A DNA stretch of 54,028 bases from an uncultured Lachnospiraceae bacterium (GTDB lineage Bacteria; Bacillota; Clostridia; Lachnospirales; Lachnospiraceae). The notes beneath the pieces are model-generated. The model searched no databases, was not told the DNA's origin, and worked only from the letters and a program-made list of their open reading frames with translations. Numbering within the stretch: the stretch's first letter is position 1; each line of letters opens with the position of its first letter. Positions 35,003 through 42,091 of the stretch are shown in pieces. Location of the stretch: assembly GCA_900548905.1 (NCBI GenBank), contig URMK01000047.1:1-54028 (forward strand), given 5' to 3'. A program made the position numbers and the translations under genes.

Positions 35003-36313
35003 CTATTCATCCATAGCATCCGCCCGCTCCCGGCGCAGCCCGTCCATATCCGTCAGGCACTGCTGTGCCGTATAGTCCCCGTCCGCCTGCATATAATCCA
35101 GAATACAGGAGGCATCGGACTGGGAAAATCCCCGGATCCGCAGCCAGGCCACCGAGTCGTGGTATACCGCTTCTATCCATCCGGCATTTTCCGCATACTG
35201 CGGCGTGGAAATGCTGGCCTGCTGCCCCTTGAATACCGGGGCCGTATAAATTCCCTCAAAGGCCGCATTGTAATTATAGGGATCCGCCATAAAGGTAACC
35301 AGATCCAGCGCCGCGTCCACCTGCGCCCCATTCCGGTTCACCAGAAGCAGCGCCAGATTAGGCCCTTCAAAGGTGCCCTTTTCCGGCAGCCCCACAAATG
35401 CAGGCATCAGCCCGAACCGGGATGCGTCGCCTTCAAAATCCGTATAAAGCCAGGTATCCCAGCAAAGCATCATGGCATATTCCCCGCTGTCCATGGCGGA
35501 ATTCATCCCGTTCCAGTCATTCTGCATATAGTCCCTGCCCAGATACCCTTTCTCGGCCATAGTCCGGTACCATTCCACAATAGCTTCCATCCGGGGCAGA
35601 TCATGGTAGCCAATCCGGCCCCCGTTCAGCTCCTCCAGCACTTTTGCATCCTCCACCAGACAATCCAGAGGAAACTGGTAAAGCAGCATGGTAGCCTCCG
35701 CACAGGGCAGATACAAAGGGGTAACCTTATTTTCCAGAAGTATCCTGCATGCTTCCATAAACTCCTCCTGCGTCTGCGGAGGTTCAATGTTAAACTTTTC
35801 GAAGATATCTTTGTTGTAAATGGTCCCTGAAATAGAGGCCTCCCAATGGGGGAGCCCCATCACCTTGCCGTTATATATTGTCTGATTAATGGAGGTATCT
35901 GTAAGATCCTCCACCCAGGCCGCATCACTGAAATCGTAAAAGCTTTCTTCCGGTGCAAAAGCTTCCATATTGACGCCCCCGAAGCTGAGAAGAAGATCCG
36001 GCGCCCCCTCCCCGCTTTTCAGGGCCTGTGCGCCTTTTTCCTCCAGTTCCTCCGGCTCCATGGCTACGATCCGGATCCGGTTGCCTGTCAGCTCCTCATA
36101 TCTTTGGAACGCCCGTTTCATGTAAATACGGTTCAAATCCGTCTCCCGCCCCCAAATCGTCAGCGTGCGGCCGGATACGGTTCCCCATTCATACTGCGGC
36201 CCGGCAGCGGCAGCGGCCGCCCCCGGGACACCGCCGTCCTTTTGGGAACAGCCGCCCAGCAGGACGGAACAGAAACATAACAAGAGGATCCCCGGAAACC
36301 TTATTTTATTCAT
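35003..36313 (-). CDS. Orphan sugar-binding lipoprotein
   Basis: 436-residue family 1-type extracellular binding protein. The signal peptide ends in lipobox LLGGC; body motifs LTIWGRETDLNRIYM, NKDIFEKFNIEPPQTQEEF and YAMMLCWDTWLY are typical of carbohydrate-binding proteins. No permease or ATPase gene is adjacent. It is directly upstream of the hybrid kinase in one operon, so a sensory role is more likely than transport (inference). A single strong extended -10 promoter serves both genes. Confidence 0.9.
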   Translation of the reverse strand: MNKIRFPGILLLCFCSVLLGGCSQKDGGVPGAAAAAAGPQYEWGTVSGRTLTIWGRETDLNRIYMKRAFQRYEELTGNRIRIVAMEPEELEEKGAQALKSGEGAPDLLLSFGGVNMEAFAPEESFYDFSDAAWVEDLTDTSINQTIYNGKVMGLPHWEASISGTIYNKDIFEKFNIEPPQTQEEFMEACRILLENKVTPLYLPCAEATMLLYQFPLDCLVEDAKVLEELNGGRIGYHDLPRMEAIVEWYRTMAEKGYLGRDYMQNDWNGMNSAMDSGEYAMMLCWDTWLYTDFEGDASRFGLMPAFVGLPEKGTFEGPNLALLLVNRNGAQVDAALDLVTFMADPYNYNAAFEGIYTAPVFKGQQASISTPQYAENAGWIEAVYHDSVAWLRIRGFSQSDASCILDYMQADGDYTAQQCLTDMDGLRRERADAMDE

Positions 36314-36345
36314 ATTCCCACTCCTTGGAACTGATATTTGTTATC

Positions 36346-36354
36346 ATTATAACA
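36346..36354 (-). promoter_or_regulatory. Extended -10 promoter of the binding-protein/kinase operon
   Basis: Minus strand TG-T-TATAAT (hexamer 36346-36351), about 33 bases before the start codon. No clear -35. About 70 bases further upstream is a catabolite-operator-like sequence AGCAAACGTTAACA, two changes from consensus. Confidence 0.6.
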
Positions 36355-36549
36355 CTCGATTCCAACTTTATCATCCCAATACCATATTATTTTTCCCTGC
36401 TTCTTATCCTTAGTCACAGCAAACGTTAACACAGATAACCTTTACCGTCAGAAGGCATAAAGAAAGACTCTTACCGTCAGGATCCATTCTATCCATTCCT
36501 GCCGGAAAAAGCCTCTCCAATCTACTTTTTAATTCAAAAACCCATTTTA

Positions 36550-37158
36550 TCAGCCGTTACCCGTCCGCTCCATACGCGCCCGGATACAGGTTTCCAGCAT
36601 ATCTGCCGTCTTATCTATTCCCAGCTTGCTGCTGTTGATAGAAAAATCATAATTCCTGGAATCTCCCCATTTCCCTTTACAATAATAATTATGGTAGGAT
36701 TTCCTGTTCCAGTCCTCCCGCTTCATCATACGTCTGGCTTCCTCTTCCGATACGCCGTATACTGTCTTGATACGTTCCGCCTTTACCTGCGGATCCCCCA
36801 GTACAAATACCGTCACCAGCCCTTCGTTCCCCTTCAGAATGGTTTCCGAACAGCGCCCCACAACAACAAAGGATTCCCCGTCGTCCGCCTTCTTTTTCAG
36901 GTAATCGAACTGCATATTGGCAAGATTCTCCTGCATGGAATTGGAATACCCCCGGACTGTTCTGGAAAACAGCCTGTTCTTCGGCTTCTCATCATACTTT
37001 TTCAGTCCATCGTGGGAAATTTCCTTTTCTTCCGCAATATGCTCCAGCAGGTTATTGTCATACAGCGGAAGGCCAAACCTCCCGGCAAGCTCCTCAGCGA
37101 TCACATGGCCGCCGCTGCCAAATTCACGTCCTACGGAAATAATCAACTGTTTTCCCAT
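36550..37158 (-). CDS. Cytidylate kinase-like protein, copy A
   Basis: 202-residue protein of the cytidylate-kinase-like family. N-terminal loop SVGREFGSGGHVIAE replaces a normal GxxxxGK[ST] P-loop, lacking the lysine. Other family marks: DEKPKN, RTVRGYSNS, VVVGRC and NYDFSINSSKLGID. The true substrate of such proteins is not known. ATG at 37158 with GGGGGAAG upstream. Tandem paralogue of the next gene upstream; I count about 48 differences in the first 190 aligned residues. A copy of the inverted-repeat element lies just before it. Confidence 0.85.
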   Translation of the reverse strand: MGKQLIISVGREFGSGGHVIAEELAGRFGLPLYDNNLLEHIAEEKEISHDGLKKYDEKPKNRLFSRTVRGYSNSMQENLANMQFDYLKKKADDGESFVVVGRCSETILKGNEGLVTVFVLGDPQVKAERIKTVYGVSEEEARRMMKREDWNRKSYHNYYCKGKWGDSRNYDFSINSSKLGIDKTADMLETCIRARMERTGNG

Positions 37159-37184
37159 AACACTTCCCCCAAGCTTACGAAATG

Positions 37185-37216
37185 GGTAACCGTCCGGACA
37201 GGCCGGAACCGTCACC
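37185..37216. repeat. Second copy of the 32-bp inverted-repeat element
   Basis: Starts GGTAACCGT like the copy at 5767-5798, ends CCGTCACC, with 24 of 32 positions identical. Located between the two kinase-like genes, in the leader of copy A. The arms are less complementary than in the first copy. Confidence 0.5.
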
Positions 37217-37241
37217 TGAATTTACTGCCTTCTCTATTATT

Positions 37242-37850
37242 TTAGCATGTACACACGCAATGGCAAGTGTTTTTGATATAAGTCTCCAGCACATCCACCG
37301 TGCCGTCAATCCCCAGCCGGCTGCTGTTGATGGAAAAATCGTAATTCCTGGAATCCCCCCATTTTCCCTTGCAGTAATAGTTATGGTATGTTTTCCGTTC
37401 CCAGTCTTCCCTCTCCATCATATGGACGGCTTCTTCCCGGGAAACACCGTACACCTGCATCACGCGCTCCGCTTTTTTCTCCCGGTCCCCCAGGATAAAA
37501 AAGGAGAGGAAGCCCGGATATTCCTTCAGCTTTGTTTCTGCACAGCGGCCCACTACCACAAAGGATTCTCCCGCTTTCGCTTTTTCCCTCAAATAATCAA
37601 ACTGCATGTTGGCAAGATTCTCCTGCGGGGAGTTGGAATACCCTCGCACGGTACGGGAAAGAAGTTTGTTCTTCGGCTTCTCGTCAAACTTTTTCAGTTC
37701 CCCGTGGTCCATATTTTTCTCCTGTGCGATATTTTCCAGAAGGTTGCTGTCGTACAGAACAAGCCCGAACCTCTCCGCCAGTGCCTCTGCGATCACATGG
37801 CCGCCGCTGCCGAACTCACGGCCTACGGATATAATCAATTGTCTGTCCAT
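37242..37850 (-). CDS. Cytidylate kinase-like protein, copy B
   Basis: 202-residue paralogue of copy A with the same motifs (GREFGSGGHVIAE, DEKPKN, RTVRGYSNS, VVVGRC, NYDFSINSSRLGID). It lies 15 bases downstream of the transporter stop, so it is cotranscribed with it. The tail NTCHCVCTC carries four cysteines in its last eight residues and does not align with copy A, as if the gene end had been redefined by rearrangement. Function unknown; a nucleotide-dependent role in transporter control is possible. Confidence 0.85.
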   Translation of the reverse strand: MDRQLIISVGREFGSGGHVIAEALAERFGLVLYDSNLLENIAQEKNMDHGELKKFDEKPKNKLLSRTVRGYSNSPQENLANMQFDYLREKAKAGESFVVVGRCAETKLKEYPGFLSFFILGDREKKAERVMQVYGVSREEAVHMMEREDWERKTYHNYYCKGKWGDSRNYDFSINSSRLGIDGTVDVLETYIKNTCHCVCTC

Positions 37851-37865
37851 ATAAGCCCCTTTCAG

Positions 37866-39221
37866 TTAAAAATACCGGATATAAATACAAATCATCGATA
37901 TCAGCACCACCATAATCGTTGCCGGAGCCGCATATTTGCAATATTTTCCCCAGCCGATCATATGCCCTTCCTTCGCTGCCACGGAAATACCCACAACATT
38001 GGCCGAAGCGCCGATAGGAGTGGCGCTGCCGCCGATATCGGTCCCCATGGCGAGTGTCCAGGCCAGCACGGAAAGATCCACGCCCTGTGCCGCCGCCAGG
38101 CTTTTGATAACCGGAACCATCGTGGCTGCAAAAGGGATATTGTCCACAAAAGCGCTGGCAATGGCAGAAATCCACAATACAATAGCAATCATCAGCATGG
38201 CGTTGCTGCCGCTTATCCTGGCAATGAAGCCCGCAATCAGCTCCAGGATGCCGGTCTGCTCCAATCCGCCGACCACGATGAACAGGCCGATAAAAAACAG
38301 AAGGGTTTTGTAATCCACTTTTTTCAGCAGGATCACCGCATCCCTGCCTGCCGTCACCAGGGAAACTACGCCGATAAACACCCCGATGGCGGCTACCGTC
38401 AGCCCTGTCTGGGCATGGGTGATCAAAAGTACCACCGCACAGGCAAATATAATACAGCTGATAATAAAATCCTTTTTATTTTCTATCGCGTCCCTGGGAT
38501 TCGGATAAGACACCGTCCCCTTTCCCGCCGCATTCTGCTGCAGCTCCTTCCGGAAACAGAAATAGAAATAAAGGATGGTAAAAACCAACGCTATCAGCGC
38601 AATAATCCCCGTATTCCTGATAAAGTCGCCGAAGGAATATCCCAGCGACGTTCCCACGATAATGTTCGGCGGATCGCCGCACATCGTAGCCGAACCTCCC
38701 AGGTTGGCACAGAAAATCTCGGAAATAATCATGGGAACCGGGTTGAACTTCAGCAGCCGGGCCAGTTCCACGGTTGCCGCCGCCAAAAACAAAATTACCG
38801 TAATACTGTCAATAAACATGGCAAGAATACTGGACATCACCATAAAGGTGATGAAAAGCGGGATCGTCCTGTATTTCACCGCTTTTGCAATCCGCAGGCA
38901 GAGCCACCGGAAAAACCCGGCGCGCCCCATCCCTTCCACCATCAGCATCATTCCCGCAATAAACAGAATCGTGGCCCAGTTAATCCCGGAGGAGGACTCT
39001 GAAGCCTCCCCCGCCTGGTACCAGAAGCCCGCAGCAAAGAAATCCTTCAGCGCAAGCGTATTCCAGACCGCCGGCATACTGTGCATGCTTAACCCGAAAA
39101 CCAGGACGATCATCAGAAGCCCGCATCCAAGGGAAACGAGATGACGCTCTATTTTCTCCGACACAATCAATCCGAACATTGCCACAAAAATAACAACAGC
39201 TACTATCTGTGCTACCGTCAT
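37866..39221 (-). CDS. ArsB/NhaD-type ion transporter
   Basis: 451-residue membrane protein with about 11-12 helices from the ion transporter superfamily that holds ArsB, NhaD and SLC13-like permeases. The signature GGSATMCGDPPNIIVG and the second-half TDIGGSATPIGASANVVG are the paired hairpin regions of this fold. Substrate may be Na+, arsenite or a dicarboxylate; sequence alone does not decide. AGGAGG precedes the ATG. First gene of an operon with the two kinase-like proteins. The predicted mRNA starts with a stable hairpin. Confidence 0.87.
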   Translation of the reverse strand: MTVAQIVAVVIFVAMFGLIVSEKIERHLVSLGCGLLMIVLVFGLSMHSMPAVWNTLALKDFFAAGFWYQAGEASESSSGINWATILFIAGMMLMVEGMGRAGFFRWLCLRIAKAVKYRTIPLFITFMVMSSILAMFIDSITVILFLAAATVELARLLKFNPVPMIISEIFCANLGGSATMCGDPPNIIVGTSLGYSFGDFIRNTGIIALIALVFTILYFYFCFRKELQQNAAGKGTVSYPNPRDAIENKKDFIISCIIFACAVVLLITHAQTGLTVAAIGVFIGVVSLVTAGRDAVILLKKVDYKTLLFFIGLFIVVGGLEQTGILELIAGFIARISGSNAMLMIAIVLWISAIASAFVDNIPFAATMVPVIKSLAAAQGVDLSVLAWTLAMGTDIGGSATPIGASANVVGISVAAKEGHMIGWGKYCKYAAPATIMVVLISMICIYIRYF

Positions 39222-39265
39222 GTCCTATCTTCCTCCTCATGTGTAATACTATAGATACAGCTAAA

Positions 39266-39308
39266 CCGGGTCAGAAACAAGATTTCTGATACCCGGCTTG
39301 TTATTATA
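39266..39308 (-). promoter_or_regulatory. Transporter promoter with hairpin at the mRNA 5' end
   Basis: Minus-strand -10 TATAAT (39303-39308). The predicted start near 39296 coincides with one arm of a hairpin: CCGGGT-CAGAAA (39266-39277) pairs with TTTCTG and ACCCGG (39283-39296). The transcript would begin with a stem-loop. Confidence 0.6.
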
Positions 39309-39490
39309 GTACAAATAGCACCGGATGGATATGGCAATATCTCACAACTTTTTCTACGGGCTGTCAGGCATTTTGGAAGGATACGGCTCCCTGCAGATGC
39401 GTACTTCCCCGGTTTTATTGCAAAAATGACGATTCCGTCAGATGTGCTAACGTTTCGCTAAGAATCGCAACACAAGCTTCCTATATACAA

Positions 39491-39525
39491 ACAACGGATA
39501 CCACGCTCCGCAGGTTATCCGTTGT
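39491..39525 (-). terminator. Terminator of the S-component operon
   Basis: ACAACGGATA-CC pairs with GG-T-TATCCGTTGT. On the minus strand the stem is followed by TTGTATATAG. The rest of the 339-base gap 39222-39560 shows no supported gene. Confidence 0.7.
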
Positions 39526-39560
39526 ACAGACCATCCTTACGGAAAAAAACTGCAGGGAAA

Positions 39561-40073
39561 TCATTCCATACAGACATCGATTTCCCTGCAGCATTTCCGC
39601 AGAATATAGACCAGCGGCCTGAACAGAACCAGGCATAAAACCACATTTCCGATACAATGCGGAATATCATAAGCCAGACCGGATACCCAGTAGGCAAAAG
39701 CAGCCTGCGGTCCTCCTATGGCAAAATAGGGAAGCGCACAGAGCGCCCCGAAGGTTATTCCGTAGAAGCCTGCCAGTATGCTCCAGAACACCACGGACTT
39801 CTGCTTCCGGAAAAGCAGGTTGACCGCTGCCTGGATGCTCCATACATACAGGTAGTTAATCCACCAGATACCAAAACCGTATACCAGCCCTTCCGCCAGG
39901 ACAAAAATATATATGATGAAAAAGACCTTTTTACGGAATACAATGGTATAAACCATAAGGAGCAGGGTTACCACCTCTATATTGGGCAGAAACCCCAGCG
40001 CAATCTGCCCGATCAGCAAAATGGCGCTCAACAGTGCCAGGAGCGCCATCTCCTTCGCCCTCAGGCGCAGCAT
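39561..40073 (-). CDS. ECF transporter S-component
   Basis: 170-residue membrane protein with about six helices and the N-terminal Lys/Arg-Glu-Ala-like start LRAKEMALLALLSAILL seen in vitamin S-components. It supplies substrate specificity to an energy-coupling-factor transporter whose ATPases and EcfT are not in this window. The start codon overlaps the stop of the DUF4430 gene (TGATG), so it is translationally coupled. The DUF4430 partner is related to the cobalamin-binding fold of transcobalamin-like proteins, so cobalamin/corrinoid is the leading guess for the substrate. Confidence 0.8.
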   Translation of the reverse strand: MLRLRAKEMALLALLSAILLIGQIALGFLPNIEVVTLLLMVYTIVFRKKVFFIIYIFVLAEGLVYGFGIWWINYLYVWSIQAAVNLLFRKQKSVVFWSILAGFYGITFGALCALPYFAIGGPQAAFAYWVSGLAYDIPHCIGNVVLCLVLFRPLVYILRKCCREIDVCME

Positions 40074-40468
40074 CAGTAGCCCTCCTTCAACGTCAGCTCA
40101 TAGCTGTCCCCGTCCGCTATGGGAGTCTGATCCGCGGAGGTATTCACGGTTTCCCCGCCCTTTGTAATACACCACCACTGCTGTCTGGAATCGTCCGCCT
40201 TTTCTCCGTCCGCAGCGGTGATAAACATCCCGTACTGCCCCTGGGTGCCCTCCACCAGCTTTTCAGCCTCCAGAACCTCTCCCAGATATTCCGCATCCGT
40301 AGTATACCGGAACTCCGTTTCGCTGCTGTCTGCGTGAACCACCGTAACCGTAATGTTTTTGCTGCCTTCATTCACAGAAGGCCGGAACTTCAGATACAGG
40401 GCCCCCGCTCCCACGCAAAGCAGAATTAACAGGATCGCCGCTATTATTGTTGCTTTTTTCCCCTTCAT
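40073..40468 (-). CDS. DUF4430 protein, membrane-anchored
   Basis: 131-residue protein: N-terminal transmembrane anchor (TIIAAILLILLCVGAGALYLKF) and a DUF4430 domain with QQWWCITKGGETVN and a C-terminal DGDSYELTLKEGY. DUF4430 is the small domain related to the C-terminal half of vitamin B12 carrier proteins. It faces outside the cell and probably presents ligand to the S-component encoded immediately downstream. AAGGAG precedes the ATG. Confidence 0.85.
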   Translation of the reverse strand: MKGKKATIIAAILLILLCVGAGALYLKFRPSVNEGSKNITVTVVHADSSETEFRYTTDAEYLGEVLEAEKLVEGTQGQYGMFITAADGEKADDSRQQWWCITKGGETVNTSADQTPIADGDSYELTLKEGY

Positions 40469-40501
40469 GCCACCGCTCCTTACTAAAATTCATTGTAAAT
40501 T

Positions 40502-40562
40502 AATTACCGTTCCAAAAACGGTAATTCTTATTAATTAAACGCTGGATTTTTTCTTTTGTCAA
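40502..40562 (-). promoter_or_regulatory. DUF4430/S-component promoter with operator
   Basis: Minus-strand -35 TTGACA (40557-40562), 17-base spacer, -10 TTTAAT (40534-40539). Just downstream a perfect 10-bp inverted repeat AATTACCGTT-CCAAA-AACGGTAATT (40502-40526) covers the start region. No cobalamin-riboswitch B12-box is visible. Confidence 0.75.
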
Positions 40563-40628
40563 GTCCCTGCGGCGGACAATCAACTGCTGTGCTTTTTATA
40601 GTTGTAACAATTCACACAGTACATGATC

Positions 40629-42080
40629 TCAGGTACAGTTCCGTTCCTTCTGAAGCCATTGCCTGGGACTGATACCGAATTTTCCACGGAATATTTTATG
40701 GAAATACGAGGCGGAATGATAACCGGTCCTCGCCGCCACTTCATCCAGCGACAGCTCCGGATTGTCTGCCATAAGCCTGCATGCTTTCTGCAGCCTTATA
40801 TTGGTAAGATACTGCAAAAACGTACTGCCCGTTTCTTTTTTAAATATATAACTGAGATAGCTGGGATTGATGGAAATATACGCAGCAACCTGCTCCAATG
40901 CAATATCCTGGCCGGAATGCAAATCGATATATCCACAGGCCATGGCAATTTTAGAAGAATACTGCTCCTGTTCGGTCGGCGTAAAGGAATCGTACCAAAA
41001 ATTCAACGTTTTCTCCATAAATAAGGAAAGCGTCTTTTTATCGTGAACGGTTTCCGCCTGCGCCCGGTAAAGTTGAAGTATCGTTTCCGGCTGCAGATAG
41101 ATCCCGGCAATCATAATATAAGCCGCGAGTGCTTCGGTAAATACCAAAAGGAAATTAAACGGAGTATCCCGGCCGGGATCGTAGGCTGTATTGATATAAT
41201 CTGAAATACCGTACTCAAACATCAGTACTTTAACTGCCGGCTGCAGCGTACGTTCGATAATTCTTTCGGCGATGCATTCTTTCATGGTTTGCGATACCGG
41301 AAGAAGGGACAGAACAAGATCACACAATGCGGTCTGGTACGGCAGGGTAATATTTCTGATTCCTGCTCCCTGGTTTTCTCCGTTAAAAAGACAAATACCA
41401 CAGGCCATGCCTGAAAAAGTTTCCTCCAAAAGGGAACGCAGTTCTTCTTCACTAATTCTGACAGAATAATTAATAAGGAAAACACTCCAATTATTCTGGG
41501 AGAACATATAGCAGTTGTCAAAATAGGCAGCAATACGATAACGCAGCTTTTCCGCTTCCGACGAAAAAACACCTGCCGTACAAAGTGCAAAATAAGTGTC
41601 CGGAAACAGCCTCCTTATCTCATCATCTGTTAATTCCCATGGCTGGAACCGTTCACCTGAAAACAATAATAGTCTGATTTTCAAGAGTGTATGCTGCTGC
41701 TTTGTCTGTTTCTCTTCGCCAATCTCTTTCAGCCGGTGAATCAGACAAGCCTTATCAACCGGTTTCGTCAAATAATCCGCCACATGAAGCCTCAGCGCCC
41801 TTTTCAAATACTCCTGATCCTCATATCCGCTGACAATAATGAACTTACATTCCGGATTCCCCCTGTAAATCTGTTCCAGCATAGTCAGTCCGTCCACTTC
41901 CGGCATATTGATGTCTGCAATGATTACATCCGGCCGCCAGAAATCCATCTTTTCCATGGCATCCACCGCGTCCATGGCGGTCATAAGTTCAAGCGCAACC
42001 TCCTTCTGTTCCCCCAGCATAATCTCCAGCCCTTTCAGTACGATATATTCATCATCCACCAACAGTACTTTCAATCCCAT
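40629..42080 (-). CDS. YesN-type response regulator with AraC HTH
   Basis: 483-residue regulator: receiver domain with VDDE (8-11) and Asp56 in IIADINMPEVDG, a variable middle part, and a C-terminal AraC HTH (about 385-483, VAAYISINPSYLSYIFKKETG and AARTGYHSASYFHKIFRGKFG in parts). ATG at 42080 with GGGAGG upstream. Encoded 11 bases after the YesM-type kinase; together they should control the divergent permease/binding-protein operon, whose upstream region carries a 9-bp inverted repeat. Confidence 0.92.
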   Translation of the reverse strand: MGLKVLLVDDEYIVLKGLEIMLGEQKEVALELMTAMDAVDAMEKMDFWRPDVIIADINMPEVDGLTMLEQIYRGNPECKFIIVSGYEDQEYLKRALRLHVADYLTKPVDKACLIHRLKEIGEEKQTKQQHTLLKIRLLLFSGERFQPWELTDDEIRRLFPDTYFALCTAGVFSSEAEKLRYRIAAYFDNCYMFSQNNWSVFLINYSVRISEEELRSLLEETFSGMACGICLFNGENQGAGIRNITLPYQTALCDLVLSLLPVSQTMKECIAERIIERTLQPAVKVLMFEYGISDYINTAYDPGRDTPFNFLLVFTEALAAYIMIAGIYLQPETILQLYRAQAETVHDKKTLSLFMEKTLNFWYDSFTPTEQEQYSSKIAMACGYIDLHSGQDIALEQVAAYISINPSYLSYIFKKETGSTFLQYLTNIRLQKACRLMADNPELSLDEVAARTGYHSASYFHKIFRGKFGISPRQWLQKERNCT

Positions 42081-42091
42081 TTTTTCCTCCC

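Noticed and set aside
37182..39002. A 606-codon plus-strand open frame over the kinase-like and transporter genes
   Set aside because: Its product is His/Gln/Arg-rich, as expected from reverse translation of membrane-protein codons; the minus-strand genes are well supported.
39456..39478. CcpA-like sequence in the transporter/S-component gap
   Set aside because: AGCGAAACGTTAGCA differs at about four consensus positions and lies far from any start codon.
40469..40628. Cobalamin riboswitch before the DUF4430/S-component genes
   Set aside because: Only about 90 bases of leader at most, and no B12-box; the visible feature is a simple inverted repeat at the promoter.
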